From positions 5,040 through 16,539 of the forward strand of contig DIZU01000065.1 of NCBI GenBank assembly GCA_002429455.1: DNA of 11,500 bases. The letters run 5' to 3'. The stretch is from Methylotenera sp. UBA6020 (GTDB lineage: Bacteria > Pseudomonadota > Gammaproteobacteria > Burkholderiales > Methylophilaceae). Positions within the stretch are counted from its first letter, which is position 1. Every line of letters begins with the position of its first letter. The notes below the pieces were generated by a model, which saw nothing but the letters and a program-made list of their open reading frames with translations, ran no database searches and was not told the origin of the DNA. Below are positions 1 through 8,286 of this stretch, one piece after another. Both the position numbers and the translations under genes were made by a program.

Positions 1-398
1 AAGTCTACTGAAGGTGATAGCTCTTCAAAGGTTGGGGCTTTTTGGTGGATTGCGCGACGCTCGTCACATTCAATCGGACCAGCCTCATCAATTGGGCGAC
101 CTAACACATCCATAATACGGCCTAAGGTACCAACACCCACTGGCACAGTAATTTGTGAGCCAGTTGATTTAAACGTTGTACCACGTGAAAGACCATCTGA
201 TGAGCCCATCGCAATGGTACGCACAATGCCGTCACCTAGTTGCTGTTGCACTTCAAGCGTTAAGCCTGCTTCTGCTCTGCTTGATGCATCGTCAATAATC
301 AACGCTTCAAACACTTTAGGCATTTGATCGCGAGGAAACTCAACGTCTACTACCGCGCCAATACATTGCACTACTTTACCGATTTTCGCTGTACTCAT
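1..398 (-). CDS. atpD: F1Fo ATP synthase subunit beta, N-terminal part (cut by window edge)
   Basis: This encodes the catalytic beta subunit of the cytoplasmic F1 sector, which makes ATP from ADP and phosphate. Only the first 132 codons are present; the gene continues past the left edge. The translation begins [20 protein letters not shown], the usual beta-barrel start of bacterial AtpD. It continues through the conserved stretches GLSRG (about residues 69-73) and [16 protein letters not shown] (about 89-104), ending just before the Walker A region, so the nucleotide site itself cannot be checked. The ATG at 398 is preceded by a TAGGA Shine-Dalgarno sequence (406-410) 7 nt away. It lies 54 nt downstream of atpG and is the last visible gene of the atp operon; atpC would be expected next. 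The identification is secure. Confidence 0.97.
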   Translation of the reverse strand, partial: MSTAKIGKVVQCIGAVVDVEFPRDQMPKVFEALIIDDASSRAEAGLTLEVQQQLGDGIVRTIAMGSSDGLSRGTTFKSTGSQITVPVGVGTLGRIMDVLGRPIDEAGPIECDERRAIHQKAPTFEELSPSVD

Positions 399-452
399 TT
401 TTATATCCTATTCAAACTAATCTGTTGAATTCTAATTTAATTCGTAAAAATA

Positions 453-1391
453 TTAAGCTACCGCTGCTGCGCCGCCGACAATCTCTGAGATCTCTTTGGT
501 AATGGCTGCTTGACGCGCTTTGTTGTAAACCAGTTTCAAGTCACCAATGACTTCTTTCGCGTTATCAGACGCTGACTTCATGGCCACCATACGTGATGAT
601 TGCTCTGAAGCCATGTTTTCAGCCACCGCGTTATATACCAATGATTCGATATAACGCACCATCAACTGGTCAATAACAGGCTTCGCTTCTGGTTCATAGA
701 TGTAATCCCAATGACCTTTAGCAGTGCCGATGTTAACCGCACTTTTGATTACGCCACTGGCCGAGAGAGGCTCAGTTTTCTCATGAACATGCACCACGCC
801 AAAGTGATCGCTTGTCAGTGGTAGCAATTGCTCCATTACCGGCTCCTGCTTCATGGTATTAATGAAGCGGGTGTAACAAATATATAGCTGATCAATTTCA
901 CCGGCTGTATAAGCGTCTAACATCACCTTGATGGTTCCGATCAATGTTTCCAGATGCGGCACATCACCTAAACCCGTGATGTGTGATTTAACATTGGCGC
1001 CAACGCGCGTCATGAAGCTATAGCCTTTATTACCGATCGCACTGACAGATATTTTTTTGCCTTCAGCTTCCCAGGTTTTCATCTGGTTAACTGACAGTCG
1101 CAATACATTGGTATTCAAACCGCCACACAGTCCCTTATCAGAACTGACGACGATGATGCCAACATTACGCACACTCTCGCGTTTTAACAGGAAAGGGTGC
1201 TTGTATTCTGAGTGCGCCAGGGAAAGGTGAGCCGCCACATTGCGAATTTTTTCAGCATATGGACGTGATGCCCGCATTCTATCTTGCGCTTTACGCATTT
1301 TAGAAGCAGCCACCATCTCCATCGCCTTGGTGATCTTGCGTGTATTTTCTACACTCTTGATCTTGGTTCTAATCTCTTTACTACCAGCCAT
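453..1391 (-). CDS. atpG: F1Fo ATP synthase subunit gamma
   Basis: The gamma subunit is the central rotor shaft that couples proton flow in Fo to catalysis in F1. The N-terminal coiled-coil helix ([20 protein letters not shown], residues 4-23, then [13 protein letters not shown]) and the C-terminal helix ([18 protein letters not shown], 261-278, ending [10 protein letters not shown]) are the family signatures. [11 protein letters not shown] at residues 83-93 is the conserved Rossmann-like segment. At 312 residues it is longer than the roughly 287 of E. coli. The extra length lies mainly between PLTS (191-194) and WDYIYEP (228-234), where about 20 additional residues including HVHEKTE are present. 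The start at 1391 has a TAGGA Shine-Dalgarno sequence (1398-1402) at 6 nt. It sits 35 nt after atpA and 54 nt before atpD. Confidence 0.97.
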   Translation of the reverse strand: MAGSKEIRTKIKSVENTRKITKAMEMVAASKMRKAQDRMRASRPYAEKIRNVAAHLSLAHSEYKHPFLLKRESVRNVGIIVVSSDKGLCGGLNTNVLRLSVNQMKTWEAEGKKISVSAIGNKGYSFMTRVGANVKSHITGLGDVPHLETLIGTIKVMLDAYTAGEIDQLYICYTRFINTMKQEPVMEQLLPLTSDHFGVVHVHEKTEPLSASGVIKSAVNIGTAKGHWDYIYEPEAKPVIDQLMVRYIESLVYNAVAENMASEQSSRMVAMKSASDNAKEVIGDLKLVYNKARQAAITKEISEIVGGAAAVA

Positions 1392-1426
1392 ATTTTTTCC
1401 TAAAAAGCATAGTCCTAGATAGTAGT

Positions 1427-2968
1427 TTAGTAAGCGTTAGTCGCTTTGAAGTCTTGAATTGCCGCTTCAACCGCTTTTTCGTTATCGCCAGCTAAGTCTT
1501 TGCTTGATTCGATGCCGTCCATGAGTGCTTTGTATTTAGAACCCATGAAACCGTGTAATGAATTTTCAAACGCTAGTACTTTATTGGTTGGCACGTCGTC
1601 AAAGTAGCCTTTATTCGCCGCTAACAAGGTAATCGCCATATTAGAAATGCTTAATGGTGCGTATTGCGCTTGTTTCATCAACTCAGTAAACATACGACCG
1701 CGGTCAAGTTGTTTACGGGTTGCTTCATCCAAATCAGAAGCAAACTGCGCGAACGCAGCCAACTCACGATATTGCGCTAACGCTAAACGCACGCCGCCGC
1801 CAAGCTTTTTGATGACTTTAGTTTGTGCAGCACCACCCACGCGAGATACGGAAATACCCGCATTGATCGCTGGACGAATACCGGCGTTGAATAAGTCAGT
1901 TTCCAAGAAAATTTGACCATCGGTAATTGAAATCACGTTAGTTGGCACGAACGCTGAAACGTCGCCAGCCGCAGTTTCAATCACAGGCAATGCAGTCAAT
2001 GAACCAGTTTTACCTTTAACTGCGCCATTGGTGAATTTTTCCACATAGTCTTCATTCACGCGAGCAGCACGCTCTAACAAACGTGAGTGGATGTAGAACA
2101 CATCACCCGGGTAAGCTTCACGGCCTGGTGGACGGCGCAATAGCAATGAAATTTGACGATAAGCAATCGCTTGTTTAGTCAAATCATCATACACAATCAA
2201 CGCATCCTCACCGCGGTCGCGGAAGTATTCACCCATGGTACAACCAGAGTAGGGAGCTAAGAATTGCAATGCTGCTGAGTCAGATGCGGTTGCGGCAACA
2301 ACGATGGTATAAGCCATCGCACCGTTTTCTTCTAATTTACGTACCACGTTAGCGACAGTTGAAGCCTTTTGGCCAATCGCAACGTAGATACAAGTCATAT
2401 TTTGACCTTTTTGATTGATGATGGCATCAATCGCAACGGCAGTTTTACCTGTTTGACGGTCACCAATAATCAGTTCACGTTGACCGCGACCGACTGGCAC
2501 CATAGAGTCTACAGATTTCAAACCAGTTTGCACTGGTTGTGACACTGACTTACGGGCAATAACACCTGGTGCCACTTTTTCAATCTTGTCGGTCATTTTC
2601 GCATTAACTGGACCTTTGCCGTCAATCGGCTGACCCAATGCGTTGACAACACGGCCAATCAATTCTGGACCTACTGGCACTTCCAAAATACGACCAGTAC
2701 ATTTACAAATGTCGCCTTCAGTAATGTGCTCGTAATCACCTAGAACTACGGCACCCACTGAGTCACGCTCTAAGTTAAGCGCCAAACCAAATGTGTTGCC
2801 TGGGAATTCGATCATCTCGCCGGCCATCACGTTTGAAAGACCGTGAATACGTACGATACCGTCGGTGACTGAAATTACTGTACCTTGGGTACGCGCTTCA
2901 GCTGAGGTAGAAAAATTTTCTAATCTGCTTTTAATCAGCTCACTGATTTCTGATGTAGATAACTGCAT
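1427..2968 (-). CDS. atpA: F1Fo ATP synthase subunit alpha
   Basis: The alpha subunit is the non-catalytic nucleotide-binding partner of beta in the F1 hexamer. At 513 residues it matches the E. coli length exactly. The Walker A motif GDRQTGKT lies at residues 169-176 within [12 protein letters not shown]. The arginine finger equivalent to E. coli alpha R376 is present in GISVSRVGG (R376). The N-terminal start [13 protein letters not shown], which would contact the delta subunit, is typical. The ATG at 2968 has a strong AGGAG Shine-Dalgarno sequence (2975-2979) 6 nt upstream, the best in the operon, which fits the three copies per complex. It lies 31 nt after atpH and 35 nt before atpG. No key residue is missing. 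Confidence 0.98.
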   Translation of the reverse strand: MQLSTSEISELIKSRLENFSTSAEARTQGTVISVTDGIVRIHGLSNVMAGEMIEFPGNTFGLALNLERDSVGAVVLGDYEHITEGDICKCTGRILEVPVGPELIGRVVNALGQPIDGKGPVNAKMTDKIEKVAPGVIARKSVSQPVQTGLKSVDSMVPVGRGQRELIIGDRQTGKTAVAIDAIINQKGQNMTCIYVAIGQKASTVANVVRKLEENGAMAYTIVVAATASDSAALQFLAPYSGCTMGEYFRDRGEDALIVYDDLTKQAIAYRQISLLLRRPPGREAYPGDVFYIHSRLLERAARVNEDYVEKFTNGAVKGKTGSLTALPVIETAAGDVSAFVPTNVISITDGQIFLETDLFNAGIRPAINAGISVSRVGGAAQTKVIKKLGGGVRLALAQYRELAAFAQFASDLDEATRKQLDRGRMFTELMKQAQYAPLSISNMAITLLAANKGYFDDVPTNKVLAFENSLHGFMGSKYKALMDGIESSKDLAGDNEKAVEAAIQDFKATNAY

Positions 2969-2999
2969 TGCTAACTCCTAATATTTTCTTTGGCTGTGC

Positions 3000-3536
3000 C
3001 TAAGCTGAAAGCGTGTAGGCTAAATTTTGTAACTGACCTTTGACGGATGCGTCTATCACGGTATCGCCAACAATAATTTTAATGCCACCAATCAATTCTG
3101 CATCTACAGAAACACTGGCTTCAATCTTTTTGCCAAACTTAGCTTCTAAACGTTTTACCAAATCTTTGATTTCTGCAGCGCTAGGTTTAGCGGCTGCAAT
3201 AATTTGTGCATCTAGCGTGCCTTCATCTTGCGCTTTAAGTTCTTCAAACGCACTGGTGATGGCCGGTAAGATAGCCATGCGGTCATATTCAACCAACACT
3301 TTAATCAAGTTTTGCCCTTGCTCATTGAGCTTGTCGCCACACACTTTTAAAAAAGTGCTTTGCAATTCACTGCTTACTACTTTTGGGTCTTGAATATAAG
3401 CCTGCATCTGCGCGTCGTTAGCGACGGCAGCTGCAAAACCTAACATCTCAGACCACTTGGCAAGTGCGTTTTGCTCTTTACCAAGGTTGTAAGCAGCAAC
3501 TGCATAGGGCCTTGCGATGGTTGATATTTCAGCCAT
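3000..3536 (-). CDS. atpH: F1Fo ATP synthase subunit delta
   Basis: The delta subunit (the OSCP homologue) joins the top of F1 to the peripheral b stalk and holds the stator in place. The 178-residue protein has the typical N-terminal start ISTIARPYAVAAYNLG (about residues 4-19). The C-terminal signature GGIKIIVGDTVIDASVKGQL (149-168) fits the family pattern for delta subunits. E. coli AtpH is 177 residues, so the length is normal. The ATG at 3536 uses an AAGGA Shine-Dalgarno sequence (3543-3547) that overlaps the atpF stop codon (3546-3548). The two genes are only 9 nt apart and their translation is probably coupled. The stop codon is TAG. Confidence 0.96.
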   Translation of the reverse strand: MAEISTIARPYAVAAYNLGKEQNALAKWSEMLGFAAAVANDAQMQAYIQDPKVVSSELQSTFLKVCGDKLNEQGQNLIKVLVEYDRMAILPAITSAFEELKAQDEGTLDAQIIAAAKPSAAEIKDLVKRLEAKFGKKIEASVSVDAELIGGIKIIVGDTVIDASVKGQLQNLAYTLSA

Positions 3537-3545
3537 GTTTTATCC

Positions 3546-4016
3546 TTAAAGTTCCGCCGCGAGTTTAGATAACATTTCGCTGTGTGCATTTGCGTCAATT
3601 TCCTTACGCAAGATTTTTTCAGCGCCAGCTACTGCAAGTGCTGACACTTGCGAACGTAAACCCTCTTTTGCACGGTTTACTTCTTGATCGATTTCAGCTT
3701 TAGCACTCGCTAAAATACGGTCACCTTCGACCTTAGCATTACCTTTAGCTTCTTCAACGATTTGTGATCCACGCTTTTCAGCCTGACCAATAATTTCGCT
3801 CGCTTTTTGCTTGGCTTCGTTCAAAGTCACTTCTGATTTTTTAGCTGCAACTTCCAAAGCACTTTTACCTTCTTGTGCAGCAGCTAAACCATCAGCAATT
3901 TCCTTTTGGCGCGTTTCTATCGCTGTTAACAGCGGCGGCCAAACGAATTTCACTGTGAACCAAATCAACACAGCAAATGCGATTGCTTGTGCGATAAGTG
4001 TAAAGTTAATGTTCAT
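3546..4016 (-). CDS. atpF: F1Fo ATP synthase subunit b
   Basis: Subunit b forms the dimeric peripheral stalk, anchored in the inner membrane and reaching up to delta. The 156-residue protein (same length as E. coli AtpF) has one N-terminal membrane helix, about residues 5-26, starting [20 protein letters not shown]. This is followed by the conserved [22 protein letters not shown] segment and a long charged, alanine-rich helix that would form the right-handed coiled coil. The C-terminus ([20 protein letters not shown]) is the usual delta-binding end. The start at 4016 has a modest GGA element (4023-4025) 6 nt upstream. A 93-nt spacer carrying an imperfect repeat separates it from atpE. Confidence 0.96.
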   Translation of the reverse strand: MNINFTLIAQAIAFAVLIWFTVKFVWPPLLTAIETRQKEIADGLAAAQEGKSALEVAAKKSEVTLNEAKQKASEIIGQAEKRGSQIVEEAKGNAKVEGDRILASAKAEIDQEVNRAKEGLRSQVSALAVAGAEKILRKEIDANAHSEMLSKLAAEL

Positions 4017-4046
4017 TTTTGATCCAGATTAATTATCAATAAAGCA

Positions 4047-4109
4047 TTTAGCCGTTAATTAAGGTTTGAGTCGAATTTCCAAACTAAAACCAGAATATTT
4101 AGCGGCTAA

Positions 4110-4112
<3 letters not shown>
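4047..4112. repeat. imperfect 15-bp direct repeat in the atpE-atpF spacer
   Basis: TTTAGCCGTTAATTA (4047-4061) and TTTAGCGGCTAATTA (4098-4112) match at 13 of 15 positions; the second copy includes the atpE stop codon. The same bases also give a 7-bp inverted pair, TTAGCCG (4048-4054) and CGGCTAA (4103-4109), which could close a 48-nt loop in the atp mRNA. It may be a small duplication remnant or an RNA structure between cistrons; the sequence alone does not decide. Confidence 0.4.
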
Positions 4113-4418
<306 letters not shown>

Positions 4419-4462
4419 CTAAATTACAAAAACAAACTTCCAAAAACAATAACTAATTAAGA

Positions 4463-5323
4463 CTAATGAGACTCATGCGCCATGGCCAAATAAACAACCG
4501 TTAACATCATGAAGATGAATGCTTGTAACGCTACAATCAAAATGTGGAAGATTGACCAGCCAGCACCTAAAATCGCGCCAAAAATGGCACCTGTCAGACC
4601 TGTAGCTGCCCATAAGCCGATTAGCAAGAAAATTACCTCACCAGCGTACATATTGCCGAAAAGTCGCAATGAATGTGAAAGTGGTTTTGAAACGTATTCA
4701 ATGATGTTGAAAGCAAAGTTTGCGACGAATAGCAGTGGACTTGCAATCAAACCTATCCAACCCATTATGCTTTTTGGTTTGAAAAATTTAGCAGCGCCAA
4801 ATGGTGCGCAGAATAATTCGTGAATCCAGCCGCCCAGGCCTTTAACTTTGATTGAGAAGTAAATCATGAGAATCCACACAGCCAGCGCTAGCGCAAAGGT
4901 AGTATTGATATCTGAGGTAGGAACACTGCGCCAATGTTCTAAACCTAATGGCGCGTATACAAAGTGATGCATGACATCTACAGGTAAAAAGTCCATGGCG
5001 TTCATGGCTAATACCCATAAAAACACTGTTAATGCGGTTGGTGCGATAAAGCTATGACGGTCGCCGTGGAAAATGTTTTTAACTTGCTCATCGACGAAAC
5101 CAAATACTAATTCAACAAATGCCTGGCCTTTACTAGGAACGCCAGATGTTGCGCCACGCGCTACCCACCAAACCAAACCCATCACCACTATACCAAGCAA
5201 TATCGACATAATTAAGCTGTCGTAATTCAACATCCAAAAGCTACCATCGCCAACAGGTTTAGAGTTGAATGTTAAATGATGCGTAATATATTCAGAAGGG
5301 GTGAGTGCGTGTTCTGTAGCCAT
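4463..5323 (-). CDS. atpB: F1Fo ATP synthase subunit a
   Basis: Subunit a is the static membrane channel that passes protons to and from the c ring. The 286-residue protein has several hydrophobic helices, at about 36-56, 94-112, 141-160, 187-210, 228-252 and 257-282. The essential arginine (E. coli aR210) is R220 in [16 protein letters not shown]. The last helix has the conserved [17 protein letters not shown] with Q267, equivalent to E. coli Q252. It ends MAHESH, close to the E. coli C-terminus. The start at 5323 has only a weak ribosome site, but the upstream sequence offers nothing better. It follows atpI by 43 nt and precedes atpE by 77 nt. Confidence 0.96.
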   Translation of the reverse strand: MATEHALTPSEYITHHLTFNSKPVGDGSFWMLNYDSLIMSILLGIVVMGLVWWVARGATSGVPSKGQAFVELVFGFVDEQVKNIFHGDRHSFIAPTALTVFLWVLAMNAMDFLPVDVMHHFVYAPLGLEHWRSVPTSDINTTFALALAVWILMIYFSIKVKGLGGWIHELFCAPFGAAKFFKPKSIMGWIGLIASPLLFVANFAFNIIEYVSKPLSHSLRLFGNMYAGEVIFLLIGLWAATGLTGAIFGAILGAGWSIFHILIVALQAFIFMMLTVVYLAMAHESH

Positions 5324-5366
5324 AATCTAGTATTTACTCTAACTTAAATTCGTTTTTAAAATGGTT

Positions 5367-5765
5367 TTACACTTTTAATTTACTGAGAGCCGCACCAGAA
5401 AATATTGCTGCTGCGGCCAAACCTGCAATGAGTGCAAATGGCACTAACTGCATATAAACCTTAAATATGATGACCAACAATATGATAATCACTAAAATTT
5501 TAGCTGCTTCAGCTTTTAGTAAATTCACCAAAATGGCCGTTGCATCTTCGTTCTTTGCGCAGCGTTTTGCTATGACTGCCGCGGCACATGCACCTAGCAA
5601 TACACTTGCACCGCCCAACAGCGCTGAAATACCCGCATGTAATCCTGCAAGTAGTAAAGCTATGGTGGCAACAGCTAATGTAGCAACCAGCTGAATTTTA
5701 AGCATTTTACTAAAAACATCTGATGTGTTGGATGCTGACAATGACTTAAATCCAGTTAGGTTCAA
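5367..5765 (-). CDS. atpI: ATP synthase accessory protein AtpI
   Basis: AtpI is a small inner-membrane protein at the head of bacterial atp operons, implicated in c-ring assembly or Mg2+ handling; the family is variable and not essential. The 132-residue protein is mostly hydrophobic, with four predicted helices at about 25-46, 49-66, 83-104 and 107-128. MLKIQLVATLAVATIALLL (21-39) lines up with the first helix of E. coli AtpI. The start is uncertain. The longest frame begins with TTG at 5765 without a clear Shine-Dalgarno sequence; a stop lies in frame upstream and no ATG intervenes. A TTG at 5741 (TGGA 9 nt upstream) and an ATG at 5705, which would leave almost no N-terminal tail, are alternatives. 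Its place before atpB supports the identity. Confidence 0.85.
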   Translation of the reverse strand: MNLTGFKSLSASNTSDVFSKMLKIQLVATLAVATIALLLAGLHAGISALLGGASVLLGACAAAVIAKRCAKNEDATAILVNLLKAEAAKILVIIILLVIIFKVYMQLVPFALIAGLAAAAIFSGAALSKLKV

Positions 5766-5830
5766 CGCTTTTTTGATGATGCCTTTTGCGTTTTTTATAA
5801 TTCGTTATGCTGCAAAGTCCGCGATTTTGA

Positions 5831-5859
5831 ATTATTACCACTTTTTAGTCAAGGGTTAA
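5831..5859 (-). promoter_or_regulatory. candidate sigma70 promoter for the atp operon
   Basis: Read on the minus strand, TTAACC (5854-5859, 4 of 6 to TTGACA) and AATAAT (5831-5836, 5 of 6 to TATAAT) are separated by 17 nt. Transcription would begin near 5824, about 60 nt before the TTG start of atpI. The spacer between parB and atpI is the natural place for the atp promoter, but the match is only moderate. Confidence 0.35.
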
Positions 5860-5901
5860 GTTCAAGCAAAATGAAACACTTAGCGCGAAAACATATTAAT
5901 T

Positions 5902-5925
5902 AAATCTCTCGCTAGCGCGAGATTT
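5902..5925. terminator. hairpin over the parB stop codon, possible terminator
   Basis: AAATCTC (5902-5908) pairs with GAGATTT (5919-5925), and CGC (5910-5912) with GCG (5915-5917), leaving one mismatch and a very tight tip. On the plus strand the stem runs into TTTTT (5923-5927); on the minus strand, where the genes run, the U tract is only the short TTT inside the stem, followed by AATTAAT. It may weakly end parAB transcription, or protect the 3' end, before the atp promoter. Part of it is the last parB codons. Confidence 0.35.
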
Positions 5926-6802
5926 TTGCAATAATTTCATCCAACTGGTCTAAATTGGCATAACTGATTTTCATACTGCCTGCGCCATTTGCACCTGCTT
6001 TGATGCTGACCACGGCACCTAACTTGTCACTTAATGCTGTCTGCAGCCTTAAAACGTCATGATTAACGCTGGTTTTATGCCCGGCTTTCAGGTTTGTCTC
6101 TTGCGCTGGATTTTGTATTTTTTCATTGTGTTTTTTTACTAAATTTTCTGCGTCGCGCACTGAATAATTATTTTGCACAATCTGTTCAGCCAGCATCACT
6201 TGATGCGCGCCACTTAAGCCAATTAATGCGCGCGCATGCCCCATATCCAGTTTGCCATGCATTAGCATCTCTTGTACTGCAATACTTAAAGTTAAAAGTC
6301 GCAATAGATTTGAAACCGCAACGCGTGAGCGGCCAACCGCATCAGCCGCTTTTTCATGCGTCATGGCAAACTCATCGATCAAACGTTTAATGCCCTGCGC
6401 TTCTTCTAACGGGTTTAGATTTTCACGTTGAATATTCTCAATCAAGGCCATCGCAAGTGCTGATTCATCGTCGATTTCGCGCACCAATACCGGCACTTCT
6501 TCTAAGCCGGCAATTTGGCTCGCACGCCAACGCCGCTCCCCAGCGATAATCTCATACTGCTCATCATCGGCGTGACCGACACTAAGCTGTCGCACCAAAA
6601 TTGGCTGCATAATGCCTTGCGACTTAATTGAATCCGCCAGGGTTTGCAGAGCCGCACCATCCATATAGCTACGTGGCTGGTATTTACCCGGGCGCAATTG
6701 CACCACTTTGAGCATCAACAGTGAATCTGCCTCGCCCACGCTACCCATATCACCCGCAAGCAGCGCATCCAAACCTCGCCCCAAGCCTTTTAACTTAGCC
6801 AT
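5912..6802 (-). CDS. parB: chromosome partitioning protein ParB (Spo0J family)
   Basis: ParB is a CTP-dependent clamp that loads at parS sites, spreads on nearby DNA and, with ParA, moves the replicated origin region apart. The 296-residue protein has the conserved N-terminus KLKGLGRGLDALLAG, a ParA-interacting region. The CTP-binding box GERRWRA is at 88-94 and ENIQRENLNPLEEAQG at 122-137. A helix-turn-helix at about 146-170 (THEKAADAVGRSRVAVSNLL) would read parS, and residues from about 248 form the C-terminal dimer domain. A variable linker (about 225-247) precedes that domain. The start at 6802 lies inside the end of parA (8-nt overlap) behind a GAGAGGG ribosome site, so translation is probably coupled. 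Two parS sites, at 10275 and 11482, are its likely local targets. Confidence 0.97.
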   Translation of the reverse strand: MAKLKGLGRGLDALLAGDMGSVGEADSLLMLKVVQLRPGKYQPRSYMDGAALQTLADSIKSQGIMQPILVRQLSVGHADDEQYEIIAGERRWRASQIAGLEEVPVLVREIDDESALAMALIENIQRENLNPLEEAQGIKRLIDEFAMTHEKAADAVGRSRVAVSNLLRLLTLSIAVQEMLMHGKLDMGHARALIGLSGAHQVMLAEQIVQNNYSVRDAENLVKKHNEKIQNPAQETNLKAGHKTSVNHDVLRLQTALSDKLGAVVSIKAGANGAGSMKISYANLDQLDEIIAKISR

Positions 6803-7580
6803 GCTTTCCCTCTCTGTGCATAATTTCTTGCGCTAATTCCAAATAAGCCACTGCGCCTTTTGAGCTTTTGTCATAACTAAGTACAGGCACGCCATAGCTA
6901 GGCGCCTCTGCCAGACGAATATTGCGTGGAATAATTGTTTTATAGACCTTATCGCCAAAATGACTGATTAGTTGCGCCGACACTTGATTGGCAAGCATAT
7001 TGCGGTTATCAAATAGCGTGCGTAACAAGCCTTCTATTTCAAGCGTTGGGTTTAAATGTGCGCGCACTTTTTTGATGGTGTTCACCAAATCGGATAATCC
7101 CTCCAAGGCGTAATACTCACACTGCATCGGAATCATCACCGCACTGGCCGCGGTTAGGGCATTTACCGTCACTAAATTGAGGGCAGGAGGGCAATCCAGC
7201 AATACCACATCGTAGTCCGCCGCACCATTGATACCAGCCAATTTAGCGATGGCCACTTTTAAGCGGGTTTCACGTGCCAACTCATTGACCAATTCAACTT
7301 CAGCACCCGCCAACTCTCGATTAGACGGTGCAATATCAAAACCGCCTTTTTCGCTGGCCACTATCACCTCTTTAAGTGACTTTTCACCGATCAATACATG
7401 GTAAATGCTGTGCTTAAGATGCGCTTTATCAATGCCGCTGCCTGTGCTGGCGTTGCCTTGCGGATCAAGATCTATCAGCAACACCCGTTTACCTAAACTA
7501 GCCAAACTAGCGGCCAAATTCACACAGGTCGTAGTTTTTCCTACGCCGCCTTTTTGATTGGTGATCGCTAATATCTTCAT
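6795..7580 (-). CDS. parA: chromosome partitioning ATPase ParA (Soj family)
   Basis: ParA is a deviant Walker ATPase that binds the nucleoid when ATP-bound and is released by ParB, which pulls parS-ParB complexes across the cell. The 261-residue protein begins MKILAITNQKGGVGKTTTCV. The signature Walker A lysines are K10 and K15, Walker A' is LLIDLDPQGN (34-43), and Walker B is YDVVLLDCPPAL (123-133) with D129. The short N-terminus without a helix-turn-helix domain marks it as the small chromosomal (Soj-like, type Ib-like) form and not a plasmid P1-type ParA. The start at 7580 has only a weak AAAGAAA ribosome site and lies 10 nt after rsmG, which implies co-transcription. It overlaps parB by 8 nt. 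Confidence 0.97.
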   Translation of the reverse strand: MKILAITNQKGGVGKTTTCVNLAASLASLGKRVLLIDLDPQGNASTGSGIDKAHLKHSIYHVLIGEKSLKEVIVASEKGGFDIAPSNRELAGAEVELVNELARETRLKVAIAKLAGINGAADYDVVLLDCPPALNLVTVNALTAASAVMIPMQCEYYALEGLSDLVNTIKKVRAHLNPTLEIEGLLRTLFDNRNMLANQVSAQLISHFGDKVYKTIIPRNIRLAEAPSYGVPVLSYDKSSKGAVAYLELAQEIMHREGKHG

Positions 7581-7590
7581 TTAATTTTCT

Positions 7591-8286
7591 TTATTTTGTA
7601 AAAATACGCGGTTGTAAAAATACCAAGTGTCGCTCTGCTTGCAAACCAGCCACCTGTAGTGGGATGACTTTCGTTGCACTTACGTCCAAACCTATAGATT
7701 CCAAATTCGCCAACTCCAGTTGTGGCGGCAAACCTTTCATCGCAAACCACTGGCCATTGTCTGCGAGTAAATGTTTTGTAAGCTTGATAAACAAGGCGAT
7801 TTCCGAAAAGGCACGTGAAATAATCACATCAAATCTTGGACTTTTATCTAAGGAATCTTTATTTAAGGGCCCCTTTTTTAAAGCTTCTACCCGACCAGTT
7901 TCAACATGGAAATTACTCAAACCCAACTCACCCTTGACTTGCCGCATGAAACTGGTCTTTTTATGCACGGCGTCAATCGCCGTCACTTGCAACTCAGGCA
8001 GACAAATGGCTAACGGTATGCTTGGCAAGCCAGCGCCAGCGCCAACATCAAGCAAGTACTTGGCATCTACTTGCTGAATATACGGCAACACACTCAGTGA
8101 ATCTAACAAGTGCAAAGTCACCATATCAAGTGGGTCGCGCACCGCCGTGAGGTTATGCACTTTGTTCCATTTATAAATCAGTAACAAGTAGGCAATCAGC
8201 TTGGCCTGCTTTTCAGCAGAAACTTGCAAACCCATTTCAACCAAGCCCGTCTCTAGCTTGGCTTGCAGCGCCTCTTGTTCAATCAT
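7591..8286 (-). CDS. rsmG: 16S rRNA (guanine-N7) methyltransferase RsmG (GidB)
   Basis: RsmG uses S-adenosylmethionine to methylate N7 of G527 in the 530 loop of 16S rRNA; its loss gives low-level streptomycin resistance in other bacteria. The 231-residue protein has the substrate-side signature [15 protein letters not shown] (38-52). The SAM-binding loop is [17 protein letters not shown] (78-94), with the acidic AID of strand 2 at 103-105, and [12 protein letters not shown] is at 152-163. It is longer than the 207 residues of E. coli, partly because of a lysine-rich insert [15 protein letters not shown] (137-151) between two core strands. Its ATG overlaps the mnmG stop in an ATGA arrangement (8283-8286), so translation is coupled. 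Position next to mnmG is the classic gidA-gidB pair. Confidence 0.95.
   Translation of the reverse strand: MIEQEALQAKLETGLVEMGLQVSAEKQAKLIAYLLLIYKWNKVHNLTAVRDPLDMVTLHLLDSLSVLPYIQQVDAKYLLDVGAGAGLPSIPLAICLPELQVTAIDAVHKKTSFMRQVKGELGLSNFHVETGRVEALKKGPLNKDSLDKSPRFDVIISRAFSEIALFIKLTKHLLADNGQWFAMKGLPPQLELANLESIGLDVSATKVIPLQVAGLQAERHLVFLQPRIFTK

Noticed and set aside
177..192. parS-like sequence TGTACCACGTGAAAGA inside atpD (13 of 16)
   Set aside because: It encodes the conserved Ser-Arg-Gly stretch of AtpD, so the CACGTG core is explained by codon choice, and the outer bases break the palindrome.
1240..1422. Open frame on the plus strand opposite atpG and similar antisense frames across the atp, par and mnmG genes
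   Set aside because: They lie entirely opposite strongly conserved genes, have no ribosome sites or recognisable domains, and are shadows of the real frames.
7266..7281. Half parS site (GTTTCACGTG) inside parA
   Set aside because: Only the left half matches (11 of 16); ParB needs both half-sites, and the bases are coding.
7807..7822. CACGTGAAA sequence in rsmG
   Set aside because: It matches parS at only 10 of 16 positions and is coding sequence.
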